From assembly GCA_902790215.1 (NCBI GenBank), contig CADAQX010000027.1, positions 74,376 to 118,739 of the forward strand: a stretch of DNA of 44,364 bases, given 5' to 3'. Under the pieces are notes generated by a model, which saw only the letters and a list, made by a program, of their open reading frames with translations, had not been told where the DNA came from and ran no database searches. How positions within the stretch are numbered: position 1 is the stretch's first letter; each line of letters opens with the position of its first letter. The position numbers were made by a program, and so were the translations under genes. This DNA comes from an uncultured Bacteroidota bacterium (GTDB lineage: Bacteria; Bacteroidota; Bacteroidia; Bacteroidales; P3). Shown here in pieces: positions 14,694-23,107 of the stretch.

Positions 14694-14917
14694 TACATCG
14701 CTTTGTAAGGTGTGCGTAAATGTTCGTCAGCCAAAGAGTCCAAAGCGTTCTGGTCGAGAGTGCCGTTATCCCAGAGACGTTGCATTTCACGTTTGAGCCG
14801 TGAGGCATAGAAATCACGCAGCAAATCCATCAAATCGTTTAGCTCTTCCTCGTCACGCGAGGCGGCAAAAGACTCGATTATCATCCGCTGTGTCGGGTTT
14901 ATTGTTGTGGATTCCAT
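14693..14917 (-). CDS. Antitoxin partner of the PIN toxin
   Basis: 74 residues, acidic and helical (ESFAASRDEEELNDLMDLLRDFYASRLKREM...), without a clear HTH or AbrB N-terminus. The identification rests on its size, its position upstream and its overlap with the PIN gene. A -7 box TATCTTTG at 14979-14986 (minus) lies about 60 bases upstream. The long leader between could hold the operator. The family is otherwise unrecognised. Confidence 0.7.
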   Translation of the reverse strand: MESTTINPTQRMIIESFAASRDEEELNDLMDLLRDFYASRLKREMQRLWDNGTLDQNALDSLADEHLRTPYKAM

Positions 14918-14978
14918 TGTGTAACTGCTTTGTGGTGTTTGATTTATTTGTTGTTCATTGCAATAGTAAATGATGCTA

Positions 14979-14986
14979 CAAAGATA
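14979..14986 (-). promoter_or_regulatory. -7 promoter box of the toxin-antitoxin operon
   Basis: TATCTTTG on the minus strand, an exact match to the TAnnTTTG consensus. Confidence 0.6.
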
Positions 14987-15106
14987 CGAACTATTTTTGA
15001 ATTGACAAAGAATAATTGTTTGAGTTTGTATGTCGCCGTGATAAGAGGCTGCTGGAAGGCACTCAATATCTTGGATAGGACTGGATGTACGCTACAACCC
15101 CCAGCC

Positions 15107-15303
15107 GTAGTGCATGGGGTGGAGGTGGGTGATGTCTATGGAGTGGAGCAGTTGCAGGGGGCCGCCGCAGGCTAGCGGGATTCTTTCCCGGTCTTGTCGT
15201 GAATGAATTGTCCCACTTTGGTATAGGAGAGATTGAATAGCATGGAATTATCTTTTTCTTTAAAAAAAACGCCTAATCAAAAAAAAAGATGTATCTTTGC
15301 ACT
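15107..15303 (-). pseudogene. Decayed, internally deleted copy of the 17.8-18.9 kb locus
   Basis: 15109-15165 matches 17814-17872 (the 3' end of the MBL-fold gene), and 15161-15303 matches 18781-18925 (the first codons and upstream promoter of the 133-residue gene). The ~910 bp between these points is missing. The junction falls at a GGGCCGC word present at both original ends, so the loss looks like a microhomology deletion. Many point differences and an interrupted reading frame show that the copy is dead as coding sequence, but the plus-strand promoter at its right end is intact and faces the small-protein cassette. Confidence 0.85.
15292..15299 (+). promoter_or_regulatory. -7 promoter box of small-protein cassette A (duplicated promoter)
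   Basis: TATCTTTG followed by C. The same box with matching flanks stands at 18915-18922 ahead of the DRTGG gene, from which this one was copied. Confidence 0.7.
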
Positions 15304-15376
15304 CTTAAAAAATGTGATAGGCTGAATGAAAATTAGCTTATCTAATTGAAAATAAACAATTAAACTATTTATTAAA

Positions 15377-15616
15377 ATGAAACAAAATATGCAAAAAAAC
15401 ACAAAGTTGAAAATTTACATCTCACCTACCGTAAAAATGGTTTCGTTTACGGTTGAGCGCGGCTTCGCTGGCTCGGATCCCTCAATGGGTGGTGAAGGCA
15501 CAGGTGGCGATGCAGGCGAAACACCAATCGATGATGATGGTATCAATGTTACCGGCTATAGTGGAGGCCTGAGTGCTGACAGCAGAAATTCCTTTGACCG
15601 TGACTTCGCGTTGTAG
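15377..15616 (+). CDS. Small protein of unknown family, cassette A
   Basis: 79 residues (ATG 15377; ATG 15389 possible). The N-terminus is basic (KQNMQKNTKLK), followed by ISPTVKMVSFTVERGFAGSD and then a Gly/Asp/Ser-rich tail. The motif P-x-V-K-x-V-S-F-x-V-E-x-G-F-A-G-S is shared with the small protein at 23108-23305. Both stand immediately upstream of a large fimbrillin-like lipoprotein gene. There is no signal peptide or membrane helix. Similar small proteins before lipoprotein genes occur in Bacteroidales as far as I recall, but I know no assigned function; precursor peptide, chaperone or leader are all open. Confidence 0.65.
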   Translation: MKQNMQKNTKLKIYISPTVKMVSFTVERGFAGSDPSMGGEGTGGDAGETPIDDDGINVTGYSGGLSADSRNSFDRDFAL

Positions 15617-15633
15617 CAGTCCCTTTTTCCGCA

Positions 15634-15666
15634 TTTAATAACCAACAAAATTTAATAACCAACAAA
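15634..15666. repeat. 16-bp direct repeat between small protein and lipoprotein
   Basis: TTTAATAACCAACAAA occurs at 15634-15649 and 15651-15666, a 17-bp period, in the spacer just before the lipoprotein start. Slippage here would change the leader length or ribosome loading of the lipoprotein. Confidence 0.75.
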
Positions 15667-15677
15667 CAATAATTCCA

Positions 15678-17612
15678 ATGAAAAGAAACTATTTTATTCT
15701 CAGCACAGTTTTGCTGGTAACATTCCTTGCAGCATCATGCAAAAAGGAACAGGACGGCGGAGTTGCCGACGGCCCTCGTATTTTTGTTTCTGTAGAAGAC
15801 CTCTTGGGCGAGGACGATGGCACCGAAGCCAAAGCAATCTACGAAATCACCAATTCTACAACGGGCGCAGGTAGGTTCAAATGGAAAAAAAGTGACAAGG
15901 TCCGCATCTATGATGCTGACAACGGATACATTCATCAGGTGTTTGTCGATGAGCAAGCCAATGCTGCATACAACTATAGCACAAACGAGGTGAGCGGTTC
16001 CACTTCTTTCCAGTCGTTTGGTCCTTCCAATGATCCTTTGGATAACACGGGCAATTCGGTGAGCCTGACAGAAACGGGTCACTACTATGCCTTCTATCCG
16101 TCTTTCTATGTGGAAAGGATAGACAACGTATTTCTCTATACTATTCCCCAAAAGTCGGTCATTGACAATAATACTAATATTGTCAAGTGGAAAGAGATGG
16201 TGTTTACCCGTTACCCCATGGCTTGCAAGACCACTGGTTTCCATTTCCAGTTGAAGAACCTTCTTTCGGGTTATAAAATCAAACTCACGAAAGAAAATGT
16301 TTTGGTTAAGAGTATTCAAGTCGAGGCTATCGGCGACCAGCACATTTCTGGCACTTTTGACGTAACTTTTAATGACAGTGGAATCCCCTCGTTGAATCAA
16401 AGGTATTCATCAGCCACTCCCACCGACAAGTCGGTCGTTCTCGAGTTTAACCAACCTGTCAACATTACCAATGGGCATGACTTCTATCTCCCGCTTCCCG
16501 GTGTCAATTACAACCATGGCCTTAAGATTACTGTCACCAACGACAAGAATGAAACTGCAACCTTCACTGTCGGTAAAACAAACGGTATCGAATTCCAGCG
16601 TAATGTTATCAAACGTTCAACGATTCCCGAAAGCAAACTGAATTTTGAAAAAACCCATGGAGAGTTTTCCATCAATAATAACGGCGACAAGGTGTACATT
16701 GCTCCGGGCAATCTGCAGTATTTCAACGCCAACTGGCAATTCGCAACAGAGCAGTACGAGATTCTGCATCCTATGAACTGTGATGGACAAACCACGTATA
16801 GTCCGGGTTACGAGTGGGATCTCTTCCGTTATAGCACTATTAACGGGGCGGCATGGAATGATGCCAATGGCGTATATCAAGACCCCTCCACAAAAGGTTC
16901 GGTATTTGGCACGGTGACGGAGAGTAATGTCCCCTATGAGCCAACAGGCACTCGTGGCTGTCCACAGTTCAAGGACTGGGGGCTGGCTTTTGGACCCACT
17001 TCAAGATGGATTACCCCGTCCAGTGACGAGTTGAGCCATATTATTACTGGGCGTATACGCCAGAGTCAAGTCAACTGCCATGTAGGTAATTTCACCAATG
17101 GCGTCTCGTACGTTCAAGCTGTTCTCACCGACGGCAGCAAATACTATCCAGGTATGATTGTGTTCCCCGACACGTGGGCGAAAGGCTATACTGATGCCAA
17201 TGTGAGCAGCAAAATTGCAGCCCTTAATATTCCGGGTTGTACGTCGGGGTGGAATAGTGACTGGACAATCAATAGCTGGACAGACCGTTGGGTTCGTAGT
17301 GGCAACGGCGTTCCTGAAATGGACGTTAGAGTTTTCAAAGTCTTGGAAGATGCCGGATGTGCGTTCTTTCCCGGTGGTGGTTATATTTCAAGCAGCAATA
17401 TGCAAATAATAAACTATTGTGTCAATGAACAGAATGGAAGTGCCATATGTCACTACTGGACTCGTACTTGTTTTGATCATGGTCAAGGACTTACACAGGC
17501 AAATGTATGGTCTGCTCAAAATTATAATCCAGACTACATTGTTGATCATCAGCAGATTAATGCATCGGTTTATGCTGCTGTCCGCCTAATCATGCCTGTG
17601 CCGAACAACTGA
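15678..17612 (+). CDS. Fimbrillin-like lipoprotein with C-terminal FISUMP-like domain
   Basis: 644 residues. It has a lipoprotein signal with lipobox LAASC (Cys 21). Residues about 30-330 resemble fimbrillin-like (Mfa/FimA type) lipoproteins: a W-K-x-x-D-K-V-R-I-Y strand, YYAFYPS and a FHFQLKNLLSGYKIKL strand. From about 335 (GEFSINNNGDKVYIAPGNLQY...) to the end there is a FISUMP-like domain with WGLAFGPTSRWITPSSDEL, LTDGSKYYPGMIVFPDTW and a final YAAVRLIMPV strand. The protein is probably anchored on the outer surface. It lies 61 bases after the small protein and shares its transcript, and a strong two-way terminator follows at 17667-17709. Confidence 0.75.
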   Translation: MKRNYFILSTVLLVTFLAASCKKEQDGGVADGPRIFVSVEDLLGEDDGTEAKAIYEITNSTTGAGRFKWKKSDKVRIYDADNGYIHQVFVDEQANAAYNYSTNEVSGSTSFQSFGPSNDPLDNTGNSVSLTETGHYYAFYPSFYVERIDNVFLYTIPQKSVIDNNTNIVKWKEMVFTRYPMACKTTGFHFQLKNLLSGYKIKLTKENVLVKSIQVEAIGDQHISGTFDVTFNDSGIPSLNQRYSSATPTDKSVVLEFNQPVNITNGHDFYLPLPGVNYNHGLKITVTNDKNETATFTVGKTNGIEFQRNVIKRSTIPESKLNFEKTHGEFSINNNGDKVYIAPGNLQYFNANWQFATEQYEILHPMNCDGQTTYSPGYEWDLFRYSTINGAAWNDANGVYQDPSTKGSVFGTVTESNVPYEPTGTRGCPQFKDWGLAFGPTSRWITPSSDELSHIITGRIRQSQVNCHVGNFTNGVSYVQAVLTDGSKYYPGMIVFPDTWAKGYTDANVSSKIAALNIPGCTSGWNSDWTINSWTDRWVRSGNGVPEMDVRVFKVLEDAGCAFFPGGGYISSSNMQIINYCVNEQNGSAICHYWTRTCFDHGQGLTQANVWSAQNYNPDYIVDHQQINASVYAAVRLIMPVPNN

Positions 17613-17666
17613 TATGTGCTATGGTGCGAAGGTGTGCCTTTGTGCATAGTATGTGAAATGTACCCC

Positions 17667-17709
17667 AAAGAATCACCCGCATGGTTTAACGCCGTGCGGG
17701 TGATTCTTT
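17667..17709. terminator. Strong bidirectional terminator
   Basis: A perfect 15-bp stem: AAAGAATCACCCGCA (17667-17681) with TGCGGGTGATTCTTT (17695-17709). T-runs follow on both strands, so it can end cassette A on the plus strand and the MBL-fold transcript on the minus strand. Confidence 0.85.
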
Positions 17710-17786
17710 TATTCGATGTTGAAGGATAGGGACGATTGCCTTTTTTGTGACTGTTTCTCGTTATTACAAGAGGAAGGAATTAATGC

Positions 17787-18449
17787 TTAAGTGTTTTTGG
17801 ATAGTCCCCATGTGTAGTGCATGGGGTGGAGGTGGGTGATGTCTATGGTGTGGAGCAGTTGTAGCGGGCCGCGGAGCATCTCTTGTCCCAGGCGGGGGTC
17901 GACGGGGAACATGGCATGGTCTATATGCGGGTGGTCGCGCTTGATGTCGCGCAGGATGGAGAGGAACAACTTCTCCATCTGGTCGGGGGTGGTCTTTACG
18001 CGGTCCTGGTCGCTCTCGTCGGCTTCGGGCGGGAAGTACCAGTTGTTGCAGTCGCCCGCATGGAAGAGGGTGGTGCCGTCGCGCAGGGTGAGGACGGTGC
18101 TCACCCCCACGTCGGTGGAGCGGTACGCGTCGAGGTGGAAGTGGGGCGTTTCGACACTCTCGCCGAAGCGCAGCACCGCCAGGGGCAGACTCTTGTCTAT
18201 GCGCCGCCGCCGCACGGTGTCGTAGGAGGGGAGGAGGTGCCAGTCGGGATGCGAGGCGCACCAGCCGGGGATGTCGGCGTTGAAATGGTCTTGATGGAAA
18301 TGGGAGACAATGAAATACACTGTCTTCCCCGCAGCGGCCTCAAGCAGCGCGGCAAGGCGGCCGCCGGGGTCTTGCCAGTAGTCGAAGACCATCAGGCAGT
18401 CATCCTCTTCGGCGGCGAAGCAGGAATGGTGGATGAAATGCAGCTGCAT
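17787..18449 (-). CDS. MBL-fold metal-dependent hydrolase (UlaG-like)
   Basis: 220 residues from ATG 18449, chosen because it begins MQLHFIHHSCFAAEED right after the upstream gene's stop. The longer frame starts inside that gene. The metallo-beta-lactamase motif VSHFHQDHF (HxHxDH) is at about residues 48-55, and FHAGDCNNWYFPP supplies the later metal ligands. HPMHYTW near the end gives the last His. The family hydrolyses esters, thioesters or phosphodiesters; the substrate is unknown. The gene is coupled to the unknown 133-residue protein (13-base gap). The 3' end of this gene exists as a second, dead copy near 15.1 kb. Confidence 0.85.
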   Translation of the reverse strand: MQLHFIHHSCFAAEEDDCLMVFDYWQDPGGRLAALLEAAAGKTVYFIVSHFHQDHFNADIPGWCASHPDWHLLPSYDTVRRRRIDKSLPLAVLRFGESVETPHFHLDAYRSTDVGVSTVLTLRDGTTLFHAGDCNNWYFPPEADESDQDRVKTTPDQMEKLFLSILRDIKRDHPHIDHAMFPVDPRLGQEMLRGPLQLLHTIDITHLHPMHYTWGLSKNT

Positions 18450-18462
18450 GAGTCTGTGGCGG

Positions 18463-18864
18463 TCAGGGTTTGGGCACAAAGTCGATCATGATGTTCGTCT
18501 CGCTGAAATGGATGTCCTTGATTTCGATGCGGTCGAACACGGGGGCCAGCTGCGGGTTCTTGCCGAGGGAGAGCATCAGGCGGTTGCCGTCGAGGATGCT
18601 GAGCAGTTCGGCGCCCGGCTGTTTCTTGACCTGGCCGAGGGCGGTGCGCACCATAAACTCGATGCCGGCGCCGCCGCTGTAGGAAAGGAAGATGTCGCTG
18701 CCGTTGATGCGCTCCACGTTGATATCAAGTCCCACGGACCCCATAAGGGGCACGCTGTAGGCTATGCGCAGGGTGTGCGGGCCGCCGAAGGCCAGCGGGA
18801 TGTCTTTCCCGGTCTTGTCGTGAATGAATTGTCCCACTTCGGGATAGGAGAGATTGAATTGCAT
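18463..18864 (-). CDS. Conserved hypothetical protein, 133 aa
   Basis: Start at ATG 18864 (MQFNLSYPEVGQFIHDKTGKDIPL). The upstream part of the frame overlaps the divergent promoter and is unlikely to be translated. No signal peptide or membrane helix is seen. The protein is beta-rich with DLNVERINGSDIFLSYSGG-like strands and ends IDFVPKP, suggesting a small lipid-binding or AsmA/DUF-type soluble fold, but I do not recognise it. It is first in a two-gene operon with the MBL-fold hydrolase and divergent from the DRTGG gene. Its N-terminal codons and promoter are duplicated at 15161-15303. Confidence 0.65.
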   Translation of the reverse strand: MQFNLSYPEVGQFIHDKTGKDIPLAFGGPHTLRIAYSVPLMGSVGLDINVERINGSDIFLSYSGGAGIEFMVRTALGQVKKQPGAELLSILDGNRLMLSLGKNPQLAPVFDRIEIKDIHFSETNIMIDFVPKP

Positions 18865-18914
18865 GGAATAATCTTTTTTTTCTTCAAGATAACGCCTAAT
18901 CGGAAAAAAAATTG

Positions 18915-18922
18915 TATCTTTG
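18915..18922 (+). promoter_or_regulatory. -7 promoter box of the DRTGG/PHP operon
   Basis: TATCTTTG followed by C, about 28 bases before the ATG. Its flanks match those of the promoter at 15292. Confidence 0.7.
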
Positions 18923-18949
18923 CACATTCAATTTAAATCAAAACAGACT

Positions 18950-19285
18950 ATGAAAGTAAAGGAACTTGTAGAGAAACTGAACCTCAAGGTGCTTTCGGGC
19001 GCCAATGGGTTGGACCGCGAGATAGAGGGCTGCTATGTGTCCGACTTGCTGAGCGATGTGATGGGCAACGCCGAGATGGGCAATGTGTGGGTGACGCTCC
19101 AGGTGCACAAGAACGTCATGGCCATCGCCTCCCTGAAAGAGCTGGCCTGTGTCATCCTCGTAAAGGGGCAGACCGCCTCGGACGACACCCTCGAGCAGAG
19201 CAACGAGGAGGGCATCCCGTTCCTCAGCACCACGATGGAGACCTTCGAGACCGCCGGCAAAATCTACGAACTGCTCAAGCAGTAA
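18950..19285 (+). CDS. DRTGG-domain protein
   Basis: 111 residues from ATG 18950 (MKVKELVEKLNLKVLSGANGLDREIEGCYVSDLLSDVMGNAEMGNVWVT). The longer start at 18920 lies on the promoter. The pattern 'l..lnlkvl.G...ldreI.G.yvsDLLSdVMgna..g.vWvTlq.H.N.vAvA' is that of small free-standing DRTGG proteins found in anaerobes beside PHP-domain and [FeFe]-hydrogenase or anti-sigma kinase genes. The domain is thought to be regulatory or ligand-binding, and its function is unproven. It is followed 57 bases later by the PHP gene, which keeps that known pairing. Confidence 0.85.
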   Translation: MKVKELVEKLNLKVLSGANGLDREIEGCYVSDLLSDVMGNAEMGNVWVTLQVHKNVMAIASLKELACVILVKGQTASDDTLEQSNEEGIPFLSTTMETFETAGKIYELLKQ

Positions 19286-19342
19286 AGAGAGAGGCTGACG
19301 GATTGTTGTTTCTACTGTCAATACTCAAAAACGCAATCGTAA

Positions 19343-20116
19343 ATGACTCCTTTCAAGGCTGACCTGCACATCCATACGGTGTTGTCGCCGTGCGGCGATT
19401 TGGAGATGAGCCCGTCGGCCATCGTTCAGCGGGCGTTGGCGCGGGGGTTGGACATGATTGCCATCACCGACCACAACACAACCCGGCAGGTGAAGGTGGC
19501 GCAGCGCATAGGCCGTGCCAACGGCCTCTTTGTGCTGGGGGGCGTGGAGGTCACCTCGCAGGAAGAGGCGCACTGCCTCTCCTACTTCGAGACCGACGAG
19601 CAGCTTGACGAGTTCCAGGCGTTTCTGGATGCCCATCTGCCGCCCATCCCCAACGACGAGGACCGTTTCGGCTACCAGCTTATCGTGGACGAGAACGACG
19701 AGATAGTGGGCGAGGAGGAATACCACCTCCTCAACGGCATCGACGTGGACATCGACGGCATCTACGAGGAGGTGCACCGCATCGGCGGCCTCTTCGTGCC
19801 GGCCCATGTCAACAAAGGCACCACCTCGCTCACCAGCCAGCTGGGCTTCGTGCCGCCCGACCTCAAGGCGGACGGGTTGGAAATAAACCGTTTCACCACT
19901 CGCGAGGAGATGCTGAAGAAATTCGCCTACCTCAAGCGCTTCAACTTCATCACCGACAGCGACGCCCATTTCATCGACAACGTGGGCGACGTGTACAACG
20001 TCATCTATATGGAGCACCGCACCTTCGCCGAGTTCGCCAAGGCCCTGAAGGGCGAAGACGGGCGGTATATCGACACAATGGCCTTTCGCACCGCCCCGCT
20101 GCCCAAGATAGCCTGA
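19343..20116 (+). CDS. PHP-domain metal-dependent phosphoesterase
   Basis: 257 residues. Metal-binding motifs appear in order: DLHIHTVLSPCGD (7-19), ITDHNTTRQV (about 41-50), GVEVTSQEEAHC (about 66-77), FVPAHVNKG (about 149-157) and ITDSDAHF (about 204-211). The family includes TrpH/YciV-type phosphoesterases acting on nucleotides or RNA ends. Length and motifs suggest an intact enzyme. It pairs with the preceding DRTGG gene. In many anaerobes this pair travels with hydrogenase or Nuo-like subunits, which are absent here within the window. Confidence 0.88.
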   Translation: MTPFKADLHIHTVLSPCGDLEMSPSAIVQRALARGLDMIAITDHNTTRQVKVAQRIGRANGLFVLGGVEVTSQEEAHCLSYFETDEQLDEFQAFLDAHLPPIPNDEDRFGYQLIVDENDEIVGEEEYHLLNGIDVDIDGIYEEVHRIGGLFVPAHVNKGTTSLTSQLGFVPPDLKADGLEINRFTTREEMLKKFAYLKRFNFITDSDAHFIDNVGDVYNVIYMEHRTFAEFAKALKGEDGRYIDTMAFRTAPLPKIA

Positions 20117-20119
20117 GGC

Positions 20120-20580
20120 GGCCCGCACTCTGGCCGTTCCTTTTTTTGAAAATTGAAAATTGAAAGTTGCTGTCGCATCTGGATAAATCTCAATTCTCAA
20201 TTCTCAACACTCAAGCATTAACACATTAACGCATTCAAGCAATCACTCAAGCGTCGTCATTTATTCGATCGTTATTCGATCGTTTTCCCTTTTTTCTCCG
20301 TTTCAGAAAGGGAAAAACAAGGGAAACATATCGAAAAACGATAGAATAAGGAACGACGCAACCTCGAGCCCGGAAGGCGCACAGAGGAACGGTGGGGACA
20401 AATATGCGACACTTTCGGAACGGTGGAGTAAGTTGGCGAAAATTGGCGTAATACCTCACATAATAAATAGTAACTTCCGCGCGAAGCGGCAAGCGTCTCA
20501 CCGAAAAATAACGTTGCTTGGAGTCGGCACAGCGGGGATGTCGCTGAAGCAGATTTGCAATCCGTCTCATCTGAACCGGG
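20120..20580. other. Intergenic stretch without a recognised gene
   Basis: It contains short tandem words of the CTCAATTCT type near 20186-20212 (also seen at 42435 and 44145), a doubled ATTCGATCGTT palindromic word near 20267-20284, and open frames with no recognisable product or start signal. One minus frame of 124 codons crosses the terminator of the neighbouring gene and looks spurious. I see no RNA gene. Confidence 0.5.
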
Positions 20581-20581
20581 C

Positions 20582-20619
20582 AAAAGAAAAGAGGGTGCCC
20601 GGAACTCCGAAGCACCCTC
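20582..20619 (-). terminator. Terminator of the BspA-like lipoprotein gene
   Basis: On the minus strand GAGGGTGC (20612-20619) pairs with GCACCCTC (20591-20598), followed by TTTTCTTTT. The stem is perfect over eight bp and lies 28 bases past the stop codon. Confidence 0.85.
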
Positions 20620-20646
20620 ATGGTTTCTGCTTATGAAATGTGATTA

Positions 20647-23067
20647 TTACTTGGAAGTGGGTACTGAAAAAGTTGTGTTGTTAGGCGTTTGGGCATTGTT
20701 GGTTTGGTTGGGATAACCGCCATGACTGGTTCGAAGCGTGCCATTTCCGTCTGCGACAAAGAAATCCTTGACAGCCTGTGTGCAAGTAATAGTGCAACCG
20801 GATGCATTCGTACCTAGGTTTTTAAACATTCGTCCAAAATATGAAGTATGTGCAGTTAGTCCGCCTTCAACGCCCGTCATAGTGAAACTAGGATGCAAAT
20901 CAAGAGTGCTCAAGTTCCTGCATTCATTAAACATATCAGACATATTTATCACATAAGTTGTATTGAATGAGGATAGGTTAAGGCTTGTGAGTGCTTTGCA
21001 ATTGTAGAACATTTTTTTCATATTTGTCACATGTCCACCAGTAAAATTGGAGTTGAAAGTAATGCTACTGAGTCGTTGGCATCCATCGAACATACTTTCC
21101 ATATCAATACCCTGGTCGGTTCTGCTAGTGGTGAAACTGGAGATATCGAGAGTAGTCAGCCTGCTGCAACCATAAAACATGCATGTCATGACTCTCACAT
21201 TGTTTGTCTTAAATGTAGCGGGAAATTCTACGGTTGTCAAATTGTTGCAATTCTGGAACATGCGTTCCGTAGTCCACAAAACATTGTTTACGCCATTGTC
21301 CTCATTGTTAAAGAAGGCGGTAAAATTGTTGATGGTGACCAAGTTGGTGCAGTTCTGGAACATTCTTTCCATGGTTTTGACTCTCTTGATGTTGGTGTTT
21401 GAGGGAAGTGTGATTGTTCTCAAACCGCTGCACCCTTCGAACATACACTTCATACTATTTTCACTCGACACATTTTCGGTGTTGAACGAAGAGAGGTCGA
21501 GACTTGTCAGATTAGCGTTGCTGCAACCCTGGAACATACTCTCCATATTATTTACTCTCCCGGTGTTGAAGTTGGAAAGGTTGATGCTTTGCAAAGCACG
21601 GCAATGATAGAACATAGCGTTCATCTCCGTCACCTTTTCTGTGTTGAAACTGCTGAGGGCAGCAATGCTTGCAAGGCTTGTGCAGTCCCCAAACAAATGC
21701 TGCATGCTTGTCACATTCTCAGTAGTGAATGTCGAGTTGCCACTGACGCCTGTATTGGTTACACCCACCAAACTGGTACAACCAGAGAACATTTCTCCCA
21801 TATTCTTCAATGCGTAGGTGTTGGCGAACACGCCGAGGTTGAAGCTCGTCAGGCTTGTGCAGCCCATGAACATCTCATACATCGATGTGACACCCTCCGC
21901 GATGAAGTGGTCGCCATAATTGCCACCCGCAGTCTTGGTGGAGGTGAATCCATCGAAATCAGGGGTTTCCTCCAAGGAGGTAAAGTTCTTGAACATCTCT
22001 TGGCAATTCTTGTCGGCTCTGATTTTCTCGGCAGAAGTGGAGAGGGTCAGCGTCCCATTGCTAAAGGTACCATAAATTGGCGTTTGGGAAGTCGTTGACT
22101 GGAACTCATAATCTGAAGTTGTGCTGGAACCGTATTCGAACACCACATGATGGATATTGCTTAAAGCACCAGCGGCAGTTGCTGCCTGACGATTGAAATC
22201 CGGACCATAGAGCAGTGTGGCGGGGTAGGGTATCAGATTAGAGATGGATTGGGTAAGAGTGACAATTTTGTTGTGTCCCAGAGAGACTCCATCGGCAGTG
22301 GCCTCTACGAAGCCGTTAGCTGTCTCGACAGTGATGGTGACGTCGGAGGTGCTGAACTCCGGCACAAAGATGTCGAAAGTACGGTGCTGATTCTGTGCAA
22401 GCTCCACACTGCCACAGTACAGACTCACCTCATTGCTGCCACTGGTGAGAACGATTTTGTCGTTAGTCTCATGATTGTTGATAGTGGCGGTACCCGTACC
22501 GCTAAGGAAAGTAGTCTGGTTAGAATTCTGATTCTGAGCCTTTATGGTAATCTTGTTAATTTCCATGTTTTGGTTTTGTCCAAGAATATTTGTCAAATCC
22601 AGACGGATGACCGAGCAGAGGTTATGGAACACTAAGGTATTGCCGTTGGCGGTGTGGGCACCCATGGGAAGCTCCACCTTCTGAGTGATGGCATTTGAGT
22701 TGTTCTCGTCCTCAAAAGTGCTGTAGTTCTGTTTGTTCGATAGTGTCACCGACACGGTAGTTGCACTGCTGATGTCGGTACCCGAAGCCACAAGGCTGGC
22801 GGGATAGATGGCCCGGAAGCCGTTTTCGGTCGATGCCACGTCTGGGATTTCGGCGGTAGTATTACTGATATTCTGAAGTGTATACGAATTGCTGTTTACA
22901 TACACTTTGTCACCTTCGTTCCAGCAGGGGTAACGGTCGCCATTAATAAACACCTTGGTGGGCTGGTCAATCACAGCACGGAGGGTGACGAAATCCTGAT
23001 CCTTTTTGCAGCTGGTCATTATGGCAAAGACAGCCAGCATTATGCAAAGTATATATTTTTTCTTCAT
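20647..23067 (-). CDS. BspA-like (DUF285 leucine-rich repeat) surface lipoprotein
   Basis: 806 residues from ATG 23067, which gives a lipoprotein signal (MKKKYILCIMLAVFAIMTSC, Cys 20). The frame continues upstream across the small-protein gene but that part is not coding. Residues about 25-290 form a fimbrillin-like N-terminal region (WNEGDKVYVN, FRAIYPASL, LVFHNLCSVIRLDL). From about 380 onward there are roughly a dozen repeats of the form M..MF.(G/N)C..L..(L/I)..(S)FNT..V..M, the BspA/DUF285 repeat that mediates binding to host or bacterial partners. It is likely surface exposed, and lies 40 bases after a small protein homologous to that of cassette A. Confidence 0.85.
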   Translation of the reverse strand: MKKKYILCIMLAVFAIMTSCKKDQDFVTLRAVIDQPTKVFINGDRYPCWNEGDKVYVNSNSYTLQNISNTTAEIPDVASTENGFRAIYPASLVASGTDISSATTVSVTLSNKQNYSTFEDENNSNAITQKVELPMGAHTANGNTLVFHNLCSVIRLDLTNILGQNQNMEINKITIKAQNQNSNQTTFLSGTGTATINNHETNDKIVLTSGSNEVSLYCGSVELAQNQHRTFDIFVPEFSTSDVTITVETANGFVEATADGVSLGHNKIVTLTQSISNLIPYPATLLYGPDFNRQAATAAGALSNIHHVVFEYGSSTTSDYEFQSTTSQTPIYGTFSNGTLTLSTSAEKIRADKNCQEMFKNFTSLEETPDFDGFTSTKTAGGNYGDHFIAEGVTSMYEMFMGCTSLTSFNLGVFANTYALKNMGEMFSGCTSLVGVTNTGVSGNSTFTTENVTSMQHLFGDCTSLASIAALSSFNTEKVTEMNAMFYHCRALQSINLSNFNTGRVNNMESMFQGCSNANLTSLDLSSFNTENVSSENSMKCMFEGCSGLRTITLPSNTNIKRVKTMERMFQNCTNLVTINNFTAFFNNEDNGVNNVLWTTERMFQNCNNLTTVEFPATFKTNNVRVMTCMFYGCSRLTTLDISSFTTSRTDQGIDMESMFDGCQRLSSITFNSNFTGGHVTNMKKMFYNCKALTSLNLSSFNTTYVINMSDMFNECRNLSTLDLHPSFTMTGVEGGLTAHTSYFGRMFKNLGTNASGCTITCTQAVKDFFVADGNGTLRTSHGGYPNQTNNAQTPNNTTFSVPTSK

Positions 23068-23107
23068 TTTCGTTCTATAATATGAGTAATTATTAACAGA
23101 GAAATGA

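Noticed and set aside
20247-20621. 124-codon minus-strand ORF
   Set aside because: It begins inside the terminator hairpin of the BspA-like gene and has a composition unlike neighbouring proteins. No domain or start signal is visible.
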